From contig NZ_JABETK010000001.1 of assembly GCF_013240295.1 (NCBI RefSeq), positions 372,001-436,000 on the forward strand: DNA of 64,000 bases. Reading direction: 5' to 3'. Of this stretch, positions 47,772 through 58,556 are shown one piece after another; position 1 is the stretch's first letter, and each line of letters begins with the position of its first letter. Source of the stretch: Neoaquamicrobium sediminum. Its GTDB lineage: Bacteria; Pseudomonadota; Alphaproteobacteria; Rhizobiales; Rhizobiaceae. Both the position numbers and the translations under genes were made by a program. The notes beneath the pieces are model-generated. The model saw only the letters and a list, made by a program, of their open reading frames with translations. It searched no databases and was not told where the DNA came from.

Positions 47772-49241
47772 TCAAAGATAGGTCGTTCGCTCCAGAGGCG
47801 TGATCTCGCCCCAGAACGCCAGTATCTCCGCCCGTTTCAAATCCTTGTAGACCTTGGCGAGAAGCGGTCCGAGCGCCCTGTCGACGAACCTGCTCTTCTC
47901 CATGAGCTGAAGCGCGTCATCCATGTCGTCCGGCAGGAAGAGCCCTTCGTCGTCATAGGCGTTGCCCTCGACGGGCGGCGGCGGCACTGCCTTCTGCTCC
48001 ACGCCCTCCACCATGCCCTGGATGATTGCGGACATGACGAGGTATGGGTTTGCGTCGGCACCCGCGATGCGATGCTCGACGCGGCGATTTTCGTCGTTGG
48101 ATACCGGTATGCGCAACGCAACGGACCGGTTGTTTTCCGCCCACACGGCACGCGTCGGCGCATAGGAGCCGGGCGTGATGCGGCGGAAGCCGTTCCAGGT
48201 GTTGATGAACAGAAGCAGCGATTCCGGCATCGTCTTGAGCAACCCGGCCACTGCCGACTCCAGCCGCTTCCTGCCCTTCTTGCCACCGAAGATGTTGACG
48301 CCGTCCGCGTCGAGCATCGAGGCATGAACGTGCATGCCGTTGCCGGCATATTCGAGGAACGGCTTGGCCATGAAGGTGGCGGTCAGCCCGTGGGCACGTG
48401 CGCAGCCGATTACGATGCGGCGCAGCATGATGACATCGTCAGCCGCACGCAACGGATCGGCCCGGTGCTTGAGGTTGACCTCGAACTGCCCGGGCGCGGC
48501 TTCCTTGATGATCGTGTCGATCGGCAGGCTCTGCGCAGCCGCCGCGTCGCGGATCATGTCGAACAGCTCCGCATGCTCGGCCAGATCGTCGAGCCCATAC
48601 ATGCGCAGCCGGTCAGGCCCGGCTGTCGCACCCACGGGGGCGGGCATGCCATCGTCCCAGTCCGTGTTCGGATCGAGCAGATAGAACTCGAGCTCGAACG
48701 CGACGACGGGGAAGAAGCCCTTGGCGTTGGCCTCCGCGACCTTCTTCTTCAGCACCTGTCGCGGATCGGCCATGAAAGGCTCGCCTTCGGGCGAGAAGGT
48801 CTGGAGCAGCACCTGCGCGGTCTTGCGCTTGGCCCACGGTACGATCGAAAGCGAGCCGCGGGTGGCGCGGCAATAGCCGTCCTTGTCGCCGGTTTCGATG
48901 TGAAGGCCAGTCTCCTCGACCTCCCTGCCCCACACATCGAGGCCATGGAGCGACATCGGGAAATTGACGCCTTCTTCGAAGGCCTTCTTCAACGCATCGC
49001 CCGGCGCCCACTTGCCACGCATCACCCCGTTGGGATCGACCATGAGGAACTCGACGGCTTCGATGTCCGGATGTTCTCCTACGAATGCCAGGTATTCGCG
49101 CTCGTGATCGGGCGAGATAAAGCCAGTCGCTTTTGCTTTCGCGCGAGGCTTGCTGCCGGTCTCGCCGGCGGTGTCGGTTCTTTTGGATTTGACGGTGCGC
49201 TTGCTTGCCGGTGCGATGACGCCGGGTGACGTTGGACGCAA
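47772..49241 (-). CDS. puuA: Glutamine synthetase family protein, PuuA-like
   Basis: The 489-residue protein has the glutamine synthetase fold and lies directly before potF. The metal- and substrate-site motifs are AFELEFYLLDPNTDWDD near residue 189, EAAPGQFEVNLKH near residue 255, GNGMHVHASMLDADG near residue 300 and NRRVEHRIAGADANPYLVM near residue 395. PuuA-type enzymes ligate glutamate to putrescine in the gamma-glutamyl pathway, and the pot operon next door supports that; other GlnA-like ligases are possible. The start appears to be TTG with a weak site, so the N-terminus is uncertain. Confidence 0.85.
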   Translation of the reverse strand: MRPTSPGVIAPASKRTVKSKRTDTAGETGSKPRAKAKATGFISPDHEREYLAFVGEHPDIEAVEFLMVDPNGVMRGKWAPGDALKKAFEEGVNFPMSLHGLDVWGREVEETGLHIETGDKDGYCRATRGSLSIVPWAKRKTAQVLLQTFSPEGEPFMADPRQVLKKKVAEANAKGFFPVVAFELEFYLLDPNTDWDDGMPAPVGATAGPDRLRMYGLDDLAEHAELFDMIRDAAAAQSLPIDTIIKEAAPGQFEVNLKHRADPLRAADDVIMLRRIVIGCARAHGLTATFMAKPFLEYAGNGMHVHASMLDADGVNIFGGKKGRKRLESAVAGLLKTMPESLLLFINTWNGFRRITPGSYAPTRAVWAENNRSVALRIPVSNDENRRVEHRIAGADANPYLVMSAIIQGMVEGVEQKAVPPPPVEGNAYDDEGLFLPDDMDDALQLMEKSRFVDRALGPLLAKVYKDLKRAEILAFWGEITPLERTTYL

Positions 49242-49329
49242 AATAGACCTGTATGGTTGTTGCCGATGTGCCAGCCTGCCCCTGCCCCATCGCGCTTGTC
49301 AATGGGGACAGGCGCGGCGGAAGCGCGCC

Positions 49330-50283
49330 TCAGTGCGGTGCAGCTATGCCGCTGACACCCGGGCGGGCGGGCCGCGACATGCGTCGAAACTCGATCGCGA
49401 TGTAGATGATCAGCGCCGCAAAGACGATCGCGCCCCCGATCAGTGTACGCGACGACGGCACTTCGCCATGAACCAGCCACACCCATACCGGACCGAACAG
49501 AGTTTCGAACGTTGCCAGCAGTGCGGCATAGGCGGCGGGGATGACGCGTGCACCGGTGGCGAAGAAGGCAAGGCCGAGTCCCAGATTGACAGCACCGAAA
49601 ACGAACAGAAACGCCATGTCGGAACCTGACGCGGCCAGCGTCGAGGCCTGGCTCGCCGCAAAGATGGCAGCAAAGACGGTGCCGAGGCACATGGCGGGCG
49701 TCATGCGCACATGCGCGAAACGACGGGTCAGGACGGTCGCAACCGAAAAGGCGAAAACGATCAGGATCGCAAGCCCGTCGCCAACGATCGACATGTTGCC
49801 GGTCAACGAATCCGACACCATGATGGCAACGCCTGCGATGACCACCGCAATGGCAAGCCACGTAATCGATGAAATCCGCTCTCCGAACAGCAGGAACGAC
49901 AAAAGCGCCGCTATCAATGGCGCGCCTGCCTGCATCAGAAGGATGTTGGCGACGGTGGTGTAGGTCAGCGCTATCACGAAGGTCGATGTCGCGATGGCGA
50001 AACAGCAGGCGACAGCCAGTCCCGGCAGGCCCATGGCGCCGAAGAGCTGCAGCGTGCCGCGTAAGCCGTCACGCCACAGCATGTACAGAAGAAGGAACGC
50101 GGCAGCCCAGATCGAACGCCAGAAGATCGACGTGAACGGGTCGTCCGCCTCGATGAAGCGGGCAATGACCCCGCCCAGGCTCCAGCAGAGCGCAGCCAGG
50201 AAAACGAGGAGAAAGCCGATGCGCTCCTCGCGCGCGGCCGGCGTTGCCGACGGCATCTCGTGCTGTGGCGCTGCGTGGGCCAT
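49330..50283 (-). CDS. EamA/DMT family transporter
   Basis: The 317-residue protein has ten helices in two EamA repeats (first FLLVFLAALCWSLGGVIARF, second from MSIVGDGLAILIVFAFSVAT). The repeat ends carry the family LLFGERISSITWLA and HGEVPSSRTLIGG blocks, where Glu lies in a helix. DMT transporters export amino acids, nucleotide sugars or other metabolites; the substrate is unknown. The ATG at 50283 is chosen as it leaves a short charged N-terminus; the open frame beyond is not supported. It is divergent from the following quinone oxidoreductase. Confidence 0.87.
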   Translation of the reverse strand: MAHAAPQHEMPSATPAAREERIGFLLVFLAALCWSLGGVIARFIEADDPFTSIFWRSIWAAAFLLLYMLWRDGLRGTLQLFGAMGLPGLAVACCFAIATSTFVIALTYTTVANILLMQAGAPLIAALLSFLLFGERISSITWLAIAVVIAGVAIMVSDSLTGNMSIVGDGLAILIVFAFSVATVLTRRFAHVRMTPAMCLGTVFAAIFAASQASTLAASGSDMAFLFVFGAVNLGLGLAFFATGARVIPAAYAALLATFETLFGPVWVWLVHGEVPSSRTLIGGAIVFAALIIYIAIEFRRMSRPARPGVSGIAAPH

Positions 50284-50396
50284 GGCCGCTGTTCCAGACG
50301 TGACGAAGGGAATTATCGCTAGCGCGAATGGTCGGGGCTGGCGTGGTCCAGCCACCTCGTCTAGTTGTGGCACCCACGCAAAGCTGGAGGGATGGT

Positions 50397-51374
50397 ATGA
50401 AGGCGGCCTGGTACGACCGGAATGGCGAAGCACGTGAAGTTCTGGAAGTCGGCGAGATGGAAACGCCCAAACCGGGGCCGGGCGAGGTTTTGGTGCGGCT
50501 GCACGCATCCGGCGTGAATCCCTCCGACGTGAAGAGCCGCAAGGGCCGCCCCATGATCGCGCCGCGCATCATCCCGCACTCGGACGGCGCAGGAATCATC
50601 GAGGCGGTGGGCAAAGGCGTCGAGGATAGCCGCGTCGGACAGCGGGTCTGGGTCTGGAACGGGCAGTGGAAGCGGCCGATGGGCACGGCTGCCGAGTATA
50701 TCGCCGTGCCGCAGGAACAGGCTGTCCCCCTGCCCTCGAACATCGACTTTGCCGTCGGCGCTTGTCTCGGCATTCCGGCCCTGACGGCGCTGCATGCGGT
50801 GAGCCTGCATGGCGACATCGAAGGAAAGACCCTGCTGATAACCGGAGCAGCCGCCGCCGTAGGCCACTACGCCGTTCAAATCGCCAAGTTGCGAGGCGCG
50901 CGGGTGATTGGCACCGTTTCCCCGGTCCGGCAGGCCCATGCCCGGGCGGCCGGCGTTGACGAACTGATCGACTACCGCCACGAGGACGTCGCCGAGCGCG
51001 TCAAGGCGCTGACCGGCGGAAAGGGCGCCGACGGCATCATTGACATGGACCTGTCAAGCACCGCTGCATTGTTGCCCAAGGGCGCACTCGCGCCTCATGG
51101 CACCATGGTGTGCTATGGGTCCAATGTCGCCGGCGAGATACCGATCTCCTTTCCGGCAATGTTGTGGGGCAGCCTCAAGCTTTCGGTCTTCGTCGTTTAC
51201 GACCTGCTGCCTTACGAGAGGACGGCGGCGGTTGACGAACTTACCCGTTTGCTCGAGGCGGACGCACTCAAGCACTCCGTCGGCGCGACTTTCCCGCTCG
51301 ACGAGATCGCTGCCGCGCACGAGGCCGTCGAAGGCGGCCGGCTGACTGGAAACGTGGTTCTCATCGTCGGATGA
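50397..51374 (+). CDS. NADPH:quinone oxidoreductase-like protein
   Basis: This complete 325-residue protein belongs to the zinc-free medium-chain quinone reductases. The GroES-like fold (VRLHASGVNPSDVKSRKG), the NADPH motif LLITGAAAAVGHYAVQIAKL with a changed AAAAVG loop and the end IAAAHEAVEGGRLTGNVVLIVG are visible. It closely resembles the broken paralogue in the catabolic block at 26810-27794. It has GGAGGGA before the ATG, and a LysR gene follows on the same strand. A role in quinone detoxification or enone reduction is possible. Confidence 0.88.
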   Translation: MKAAWYDRNGEAREVLEVGEMETPKPGPGEVLVRLHASGVNPSDVKSRKGRPMIAPRIIPHSDGAGIIEAVGKGVEDSRVGQRVWVWNGQWKRPMGTAAEYIAVPQEQAVPLPSNIDFAVGACLGIPALTALHAVSLHGDIEGKTLLITGAAAAVGHYAVQIAKLRGARVIGTVSPVRQAHARAAGVDELIDYRHEDVAERVKALTGGKGADGIIDMDLSSTAALLPKGALAPHGTMVCYGSNVAGEIPISFPAMLWGSLKLSVFVVYDLLPYERTAAVDELTRLLEADALKHSVGATFPLDEIAAAHEAVEGGRLTGNVVLIVG

Positions 51375-51561
51375 TCGGGCTCGGGCGTGTCGAGCGTCCA
51401 ATCCCGCCGCTGTTGGTGCGACTGTCGTGTCAGTTCGTGCTGGAGGAGCACAAGGCCTGTCATGAAATCCATGGCGCATCTCCTGAATTCTTTCGTAATT
51501 GAAAGATAGGAGTAGGCATCCGGCGCTTGAACGCCGGAAATCCGGATGCCATGTTTCACTG

Positions 51562-52440
51562 ATGAAAAACATCAACTGGGACGACCTGCAACTCTTCATC
51601 GCCGTTGCCCGCGGCGGCGGGCTGTCGGCAGCGGCAAAGGCGTATGGATCGAGCCCCGCCACGATCGGCAGGCGAATGCTGGCGCTCGAGCAGGCGGTAG
51701 GCCGGCCACTCTTCATCCGCCGTCAGACCGGCTACGAACTTACCGCCGACGGGCAATCGCTCCTCATCAAGGCGCGCACGATGGAAGACGGCGCGCGGAC
51801 GATCGACGATTGGCTCGATATGGGCGGCAGGCGGCCGCTGGTCCGCATCTCGTCCGGAACCTGGACGACCAACTTCCTCGCCGACAATTTCGCCCGGCTG
51901 TGGACCCCTGACGACCCGTTCCGCATCGCCTTCAAGGCAACCGAGGCGAAGCTGGACATCGCCCATCGCGAAGTCGAAATCGGCCTGCGCAACGCACCGC
52001 CGGAAAGCCCGAACCTAGCCAGCAGACGGACCGTGACGGTCGCGCAGGCACCCTTCCGGGCCCGTGGCCACTCGCATCCGGGACGCGAGGAAGGATGGGT
52101 CGCGATCGCGCCGGAGGATATGGCGACCCGCTCTGCCCGCTGGCTTGCCGACCATGCCGAGGGCGATGTCGTCGCCTGGGCGAACTCACCGCGCACGCTG
52201 CACGATCTGGTCCGCGTCGGTGTCGGCAAGGGCCTGCTGCCCTGCTTTGCCGGCGACCGGGACCCGCTGCTGGAGCGCGCAGGCGATGAGATCGAAGAGC
52301 TGCGCGGCGCGCAATGGCTGGTCATGCACAATGACGACCGGCACCGCGCCGAAGTGCGAACCGTCATCGACCGCATCGTGGAACTGGTCAGCGCCCACGC
52401 GCCGCTGTTCCAGGGCGATCGGCCGGTCGGCGGAGTGTAG
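51562..52440 (+). CDS. LysR-type transcriptional regulator
   Basis: The 292-residue protein has the LysR HTH in the first 60 residues (INWDDLQLFIAVARGGGL, SAAAKAYGSSPATIGRRMLALE) and a C-terminal effector domain. It resembles the branch of LysR proteins whose genes stand next to oxidoreductases. Its target and effector are unknown; the upstream quinone oxidoreductase on the same strand is the likeliest. No clear ribosome-binding site lies before the ATG. It is convergent with the ScfR-like gene. Confidence 0.86.
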   Translation: MKNINWDDLQLFIAVARGGGLSAAAKAYGSSPATIGRRMLALEQAVGRPLFIRRQTGYELTADGQSLLIKARTMEDGARTIDDWLDMGGRRPLVRISSGTWTTNFLADNFARLWTPDDPFRIAFKATEAKLDIAHREVEIGLRNAPPESPNLASRRTVTVAQAPFRARGHSHPGREEGWVAIAPEDMATRSARWLADHAEGDVVAWANSPRTLHDLVRVGVGKGLLPCFAGDRDPLLERAGDEIEELRGAQWLVMHNDDRHRAEVRTVIDRIVELVSAHAPLFQGDRPVGGV

Positions 52441-52454
52441 AAGCCAGGCTGCTG

Positions 52455-53888
52455 CTACTGGAAATCGAACGCGCTGAGACCTGTCGACATCTCGTCGAGG
52501 CCTAGCGGCCGTGTGACCGGCGGTTCGGCGCGCGAGAGACAACCGACCCGCTCGCACAGCCGGCAGGCAGCCCCGACCGGGGTGAACGGCACCAGCCCCT
52601 TGCCGGAGGAACCGGGGAGAGCCGCGCCGTAGACGACCTCGTCCCTCAAAGCGATATCGCAGCCGATCAGGATCGCAGTGCGCCGAGGGCGCTCGTTGAA
52701 GCCGCCTTGCGGCCCTTCCAGCGTACGCGCGATCGTCAGAAACTCGGCGCCGTCCGGCATCTCGACCGCCTCGACCAGCACCTGCCCCGGCTGAGCGAAG
52801 GCCGCATGCACCGCGAGCTTTGGGCAGCCGCCGCCGAAACGCGCCTGCGGAAAGCCCTGCGCGCCGGCGCGACGGAAGCGGTTGCCGGCATTGTCCACCT
52901 CGAGCATGAAGAAGGGCACGCCCGCTGCGCCCTGCCTTTGCAGCATGGCAAGCCGGTTCGCAGCCTGTTCGAAGGACACACCGAAGCGCGAGCGCAGCAC
53001 ATCGATGTCATAGCGGGCGCGCTGTGCCGCAGCCAGAAACGCCGCATACGGCATCATCAGCGCGTGGGCCGCGTAGCGCCCGAGCTCGAAGCGGGCAAGC
53101 CGGCGCGCCTCGTCGCTGCTGAGCTTCAGCGCCTTCAGCTCGGCGGCCACCGCCACCTGCATACGGATGAGGCAGGCCTCCATTGCAACCTCGCGCAACT
53201 GGTCGAAGGGCGACAGCCGCTCCGAGATGAACAGGCGCTGCGAATGGCGGTCGTAGCGCCGCCGCCAGTTCGGCATGGTGGCAGCCGGCAGCACCTTGAC
53301 CACGATGCCGTAATCGCGACGCAGCCATTCCTTCAACGCGGCATAGAGATCGTCGCCGGGCTGGAGGAGCTGGATGAAGGCCTCGGCCTCCTCCTCCAGT
53401 GCCGGAAAGTGGTTCGGGCGGCGCTCGAACGTTTCGCGCACCTCATCGATGGGCAAGCGGGCTGAGGAAAGCGTGGTCGCGCGTCCCTCCCGCGCGAGCA
53501 GTTCCGAAAGATCGGACAGCCGCTCCGCCTGCTCCTTGTAGGCGCGGAACAGCTTGACGACCGCAGCCGACGCATTGGGCGCGGCTTCGGCCACCTCGAG
53601 CAGTTCCTGGTCGCTCGGCAGTTCACCTGAAAGCAACGGATCGGCGAACACCTCGCGCAGCGCGGCGACGGAACCGCCAGCCTCGCCTTGCAGGGCTTCC
53701 GGCTCGACATCGTATACAGAGGCAAGCTTAAGGATGAGCTGGACCGTGAGCGGGCGCTGGTTGCGCTCGATCAGGTTGAGATAGGAGGGTGAGATACCGA
53801 GCCCCTCCGCCATCGCGGTCTGGGTCAGGCCCATCGCGTTGCGGATCCGGCGAATGCGCGGCCCGGCGAATATTTTCTGGTCAGCCAT
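52455..53888 (-). CDS. ScfR/RamB-like XRE regulator of short-chain fatty acid metabolism
   Basis: The 477-residue protein has an XRE helix-turn-helix (LTQTAMAEGLGISPSYLNLI) near residue 22, then an IrrE-like peptidase-type domain in the middle (DQLREVAMEACLIRMQVA, here without a clear zinc HExxH) and the DUF2083/ScfR C-terminal domain with CPKLAVHAAF and a Cys cluster near CRLCERVGCLSR. RamB and related proteins sense acyl-CoA and control acetate, propionate and glyoxylate-cycle genes. It is divergent from aceA, with TTTACA repeats in between. Its role as regulator of aceA is inferred from position. Confidence 0.87.
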   Translation of the reverse strand: MADQKIFAGPRIRRIRNAMGLTQTAMAEGLGISPSYLNLIERNQRPLTVQLILKLASVYDVEPEALQGEAGGSVAALREVFADPLLSGELPSDQELLEVAEAAPNASAAVVKLFRAYKEQAERLSDLSELLAREGRATTLSSARLPIDEVRETFERRPNHFPALEEEAEAFIQLLQPGDDLYAALKEWLRRDYGIVVKVLPAATMPNWRRRYDRHSQRLFISERLSPFDQLREVAMEACLIRMQVAVAAELKALKLSSDEARRLARFELGRYAAHALMMPYAAFLAAAQRARYDIDVLRSRFGVSFEQAANRLAMLQRQGAAGVPFFMLEVDNAGNRFRRAGAQGFPQARFGGGCPKLAVHAAFAQPGQVLVEAVEMPDGAEFLTIARTLEGPQGGFNERPRRTAILIGCDIALRDEVVYGAALPGSSGKGLVPFTPVGAACRLCERVGCLSRAEPPVTRPLGLDEMSTGLSAFDFQ

Positions 53889-53908
53889 TTCGCTGCCTTT
53901 GACCGGAT

Positions 53909-53957
53909 TTTACAACTTTGCCCATCTGGCAGTATTTACATTTTTTACAAATTTACA
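53909..53957. promoter_or_regulatory. Four TTTACA direct repeats between the ScfR-like gene and aceA
   Basis: TTTACA occurs at 53909-53914, 53935-53940, 53944-53949 and 53952-53957, all in the same orientation, within about 50 bases directly upstream of the ScfR-like start. RamB-type regulators bind AT-rich repeated motifs of this general kind. The repeats are therefore candidate sites for autoregulation and for control of aceA. Confidence 0.5.
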
Positions 53958-54114
53958 GACCGTCTATGTCAAACGCAATACAGCTTCACCCGAATTTTTG
54001 CAGCCTTTTCCTGATTTTCCTCGTTGTCTTCGGCAGCGCAATGTAAATCTCGTCACATACGGGGTCGACGAAATTGGCTCCTGAAGAATAGCAAAGATTG
54101 CCACGGAGTTTGCA

Positions 54115-55404
<1,290 letters not shown>

Positions 55405-55444
55405 CCGGATCAACCGCCCAAGGGCATACCGAAGGAGAAGACCA

Positions 55445-55690
55445 ATGGCGCCCAGAACCCGTGTCAAGGAAAGGGCCGAGGAACAGTCCTCGAGCATGAA
55501 CATCGACCAGCAGGCCGTCATCCGCATGGTGGCGAACGACCTGCACCGGCTCAATCAGTCCGTCATGAAGGCGGTGGAGGCGGGCGTGTCGGTCGAGCTC
55601 GTTCGCTCGGCTCGCCACCATGGCGGCGACGGAAACTGGGGCGACCTGCTGGTGCCGGTGATCGTGACCCAGGCGCGCAACGCCGCCTGA
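55445..55690 (+). CDS. Small conserved-type hypothetical protein downstream of aceA
   Basis: I do not recognise this 81-residue protein. It begins MAPRTRVKERAEEQSSSMNI and is then largely helical (DQQAVIRMVANDLHRLNQSV), ending with VPVIVTQARNAA. No signal peptide, membrane segment or metal motif is seen. A strong GAAGGAGAA site lies before the ATG, codon use matches the region, and the gene stands between aceA and a terminator, so it is probably cotranscribed with aceA. A helper role in the glyoxylate bypass is only a guess. Confidence 0.65.
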   Translation: MAPRTRVKERAEEQSSSMNIDQQAVIRMVANDLHRLNQSVMKAVEAGVSVELVRSARHHGGDGNWGDLLVPVIVTQARNAA

Positions 55691-55714
55691 CCCGACCGAC
55701 ATTACAAAACCGAT

Positions 55715-55744
55715 GAAGGGCGGCGTGTCGACACGCCGCCCTTC
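55715..55744 (+). terminator. Terminator of the aceA operon
   Basis: GAAGGGCGGCGTG and CACGCCGCCCTTC form a perfect thirteen-base stem around TCGA, followed by TTCG-like bases with only a short T stretch. It lies 25 bases after the small gene. Confidence 0.75.
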
Positions 55745-55837
55745 GCATTGATCGACCGCGTCAACACCTGAGCCCCCTTTCCTTCGCTCACCGGGCCCGG
55801 CTATACTGGCATATCTCAAACGACCCACCGGTGATTG

Positions 55838-57272
55838 ATGCCCGTCCAGAAGAAGGAAGCCCGGCCTGCCAGCCGCAATGGCAGGACACGCATACCTGCA
55901 TTCGTGCAAAGCCAAAGGGGCGTGAAGAACTGGAAGGAAGCGTCCGGCTGGCTGGACTGGCGCGGCATTGAGGACATCGAGTGCATCACGCCCGACCAGG
56001 CAGGCGTGGCGCGCGGCAAGATGATGCCATCGAAGAAGTTCACCTCGAACACATCGCTCGCTCTGCCCTCGGCCGTCTTCATGACAACGATCTCGGGCGA
56101 TTATCCGGAAGACGGCAACGGTTTCACCTACCCGGAAGATGACGGCGACCTGAAGCTGCTGCCTGACCTGTCGACACTTTCCGTCGTGCCGTGGGAGAGC
56201 GATCCGACGGCGCAGGTCATCTGCGATCTCGTGCACCAGGACGGGCGCTCGGTCGAGTTCACTCCGCGCAATGTGCTCAAGCGTGTGGTCGCTGCGTACG
56301 CCGATCGCGGACTCCGCCCGGTGGTTGCCCCGGAGATCGAGTTCTACCTCGTACGCAAGAATCCCGATCCCGATTACCCGCTCGAACCGCCGGTCGGCCG
56401 ATCCGGTCGCGCCATCGGCGGCGGACAGGGCTATTCCATCGCCGGCGTCAACGAATTCGACGAGCTGATCGACGACATCTACCACTTCTCCGAAGGCCAG
56501 GTCTGGAGATCGACACGCTCATCCATGAGGAAGGCGCCGGGCAGCTCGAGATCAACCTGCGCCATGGCGATCCTGTCGAACTCGCCGATCAGGTGTTCAT
56601 GTTCAAGCGCACGATCCGCGAGGCCGCGCTGAAGCACGAGACCTACGCAACCTTCATGGCAAAGCCGATCCAGCGACAGCCCGGCTCGGCCATGCACATT
56701 CACCAGTCGATCGTCGACAGGAAGACGGGAAAGAATATCTTTGCAGCCGATGACGGCAGCGAAACCGAAGCCTTCGGGTATTTCATCGGCGGTATGCAGC
56801 GCCACATTCCCAACGCGCTGGTGATGCTGGCGCCTTACGTCAACTCATATCGCCGGCTCACTCAGGCAGCCTCCGCGCCGGTCAACACGAAGTGGGGATA
56901 TGACAACCGCACCACAGCCTTTCGCGTGCCGCGCTCGGACCCACAGGCGCGCCGCGTGGAAAACCGGATTCCATCTTCAGACGCCAACCCCTACCTCGCA
57001 CTCTCGCTGCCTCGCTGGCCTGCGGGCTTATCGGCATGATCAACAAGGTGCCGTGCGATGCGCCCGTGGGGACATCGGTGAACGAGGACGAGATCGAGCT
57101 GCCGCGCGGTCTTCTGGAAGCGGTGGACCTTTTCGAGAGCGACGACGCGTTGCGCGACATGCTGGGCGAACCCTTCGTTTCAACCTACGCTGCGATCAAG
57201 AAGGCCGAGTTCGAGACCTTCATGGAAGTTATCAGCCCGTGGGAACGCGAATATCTGCTGTTGAACGTCTGA
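55838..57272 (+). CDS. puuA: Gamma-glutamylputrescine synthetase-like protein, frame broken twice
   Basis: This is the second PuuA-like glutamine synthetase family member in the window. Restored, it has 478 residues. Motifs are APEIEFYLVRKNPDPDYP near residue 167, EEGAGQLEINLRH near residue 230, GSAMHIHQSIVDRKTG and RRVENRIPSSDANPYLAL. Breaks occur near 56500 (GG for GGG) and near 57003-57008; each is repaired by one G. The end (EFETFMEVISPWEREYLLLNV) is typical of PuuA. The next gene, puuB, starts at the base after the stop, so the two form an operon and the pair points to putrescine degradation. Confidence 0.87.
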
Positions 57273-58556
57273 ATGCCTTACCAATCCCCCATCTCTCCCG
57301 GCTTCTCATGGTATGAAGATACCGCTGGCGAGCGACCTGAATATGGGGCGCTCGACGGCGACGTTTCGGCCGACGTCGTCATCATCGGCGGCGGCTTCAC
57401 CGGCCTGTCAGCAGCAGCGCATCTGGCCAAGGCCGGTACGAATGTCGTGCTGATCGAAGCGCACCGCTTCGGCGACGGCGCTTCCGGTCGCAACGGCGGC
57501 CAGTTGGGAACAGGCCAGCGCGCATGGGGGAGGAACTTGAAGCGGAGCTGGGCTTGACGCGTGCCCGCGCCCTCTTTGAGCTGGCAGAAGAGGCCAAGGC
57601 ACATCTGCTGGGTTTCGCCGAGGCGAACGGCATCGAGATCGACTACGCGCCGGGCCAGATGTCGGTCGTGCACAAGAAGCGCTATCTGGCCGATTACCGG
57701 GCCCATCCGGACGTTATAGCCGAGCGTTTCGGCTATCCGCACCTGAACTTCATGGACGCCGCAGAGACGGCCGAACGGCTCGGCTCCAACCGTTACTTCG
57801 GTGGCGTCCGCGATACCGGCACGGGCCACATCCACCCGCTGAAGCTGGTCATCGGCACCGCGCGTGTGGCCGCGGATGAGGGTGCGCAACTCCATGAGAA
57901 GACAAGGGCCACAGGCATCGCCAACCACGGCGGTAAAGTGCGCGTCACGACGCCTTCGGGAACGATTACCGCCGACAAGGCGCTGATCGCCGTCAACGCC
58001 TATGGCGAGAACCTCGAGCCCGAGAGCGCGTCGCACGTGATGCCGATCGGCTCGTTCATCGGCGCGACGGTGCCGCTGGGCAGCGACAGCCCGGTCATTC
58101 CCGGAGGCGAGGCGGTCGACGATTCACGCTTCGTGGTGCGTTACTTCCGCAAGTCCAAGGATGGCCGCCTGCTCTTCGGTGGGCGCGAAATTTATGCGCC
58201 GGGCAATCCGCATGACATCGCCGTGCACATCCGCCGGCAGATCGCGGAGATATACCCCGCATTGAAGGACGTGGAGATCACCCATTCGTGGGGCGGCTAT
58301 GTCGGCATCACCATGCCGCGCAAGCCATTTGTGCGCGAGGTGATGCCGAACGTCATTTCCGCCGGCGGCTATTCCGGCCACGGTGTCATGCTGTCCAACT
58401 TCGTGGGCAAGCTCTACGCCGAGGCGGTAGCGGGAAACCGAGACAGGCTGAAGCTGTTCGAAGACCTGAAGATACCGCCCTTTCCAGGTGGGCGACGCCT
58501 GCGCGCCGCTGCTCTTCCTCGCCCTCAACTGGTATGCGCTGCGCGACAGGATCTAG
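57273..58556 (+). CDS. puuB: Gamma-glutamylputrescine oxidase-like FAD enzyme, frame broken twice
   Basis: PuuB oxidises gamma-glutamylputrescine to the aldehyde, releasing ammonia and hydrogen peroxide. The DAO-family protein has the FAD motif VVIIGGGFTGLSAAAHLAKA near residue 34, DGASGRNGGQLGTGQRAWG and the C-terminal FAD block MPNVISAGGYSGHGVMLSNF. Breaks are at the five-G run 57526-57530 (one G lost) and in the GC repeat 58501-58510 (one GC pair lost). Restored length is 428 residues with the end FLALNWYALRDRI. Its start directly follows puuA. The stop shares CTAG with the stop of the convergent permease gene. Confidence 0.88.

Noticed and set aside
51212..51559. Minus-strand frame of 115 codons between the quinone oxidoreductase and LysR genes
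   Set aside because: It overlaps the end of a real gene, has no ribosome-binding site of note and no recognisable pattern.
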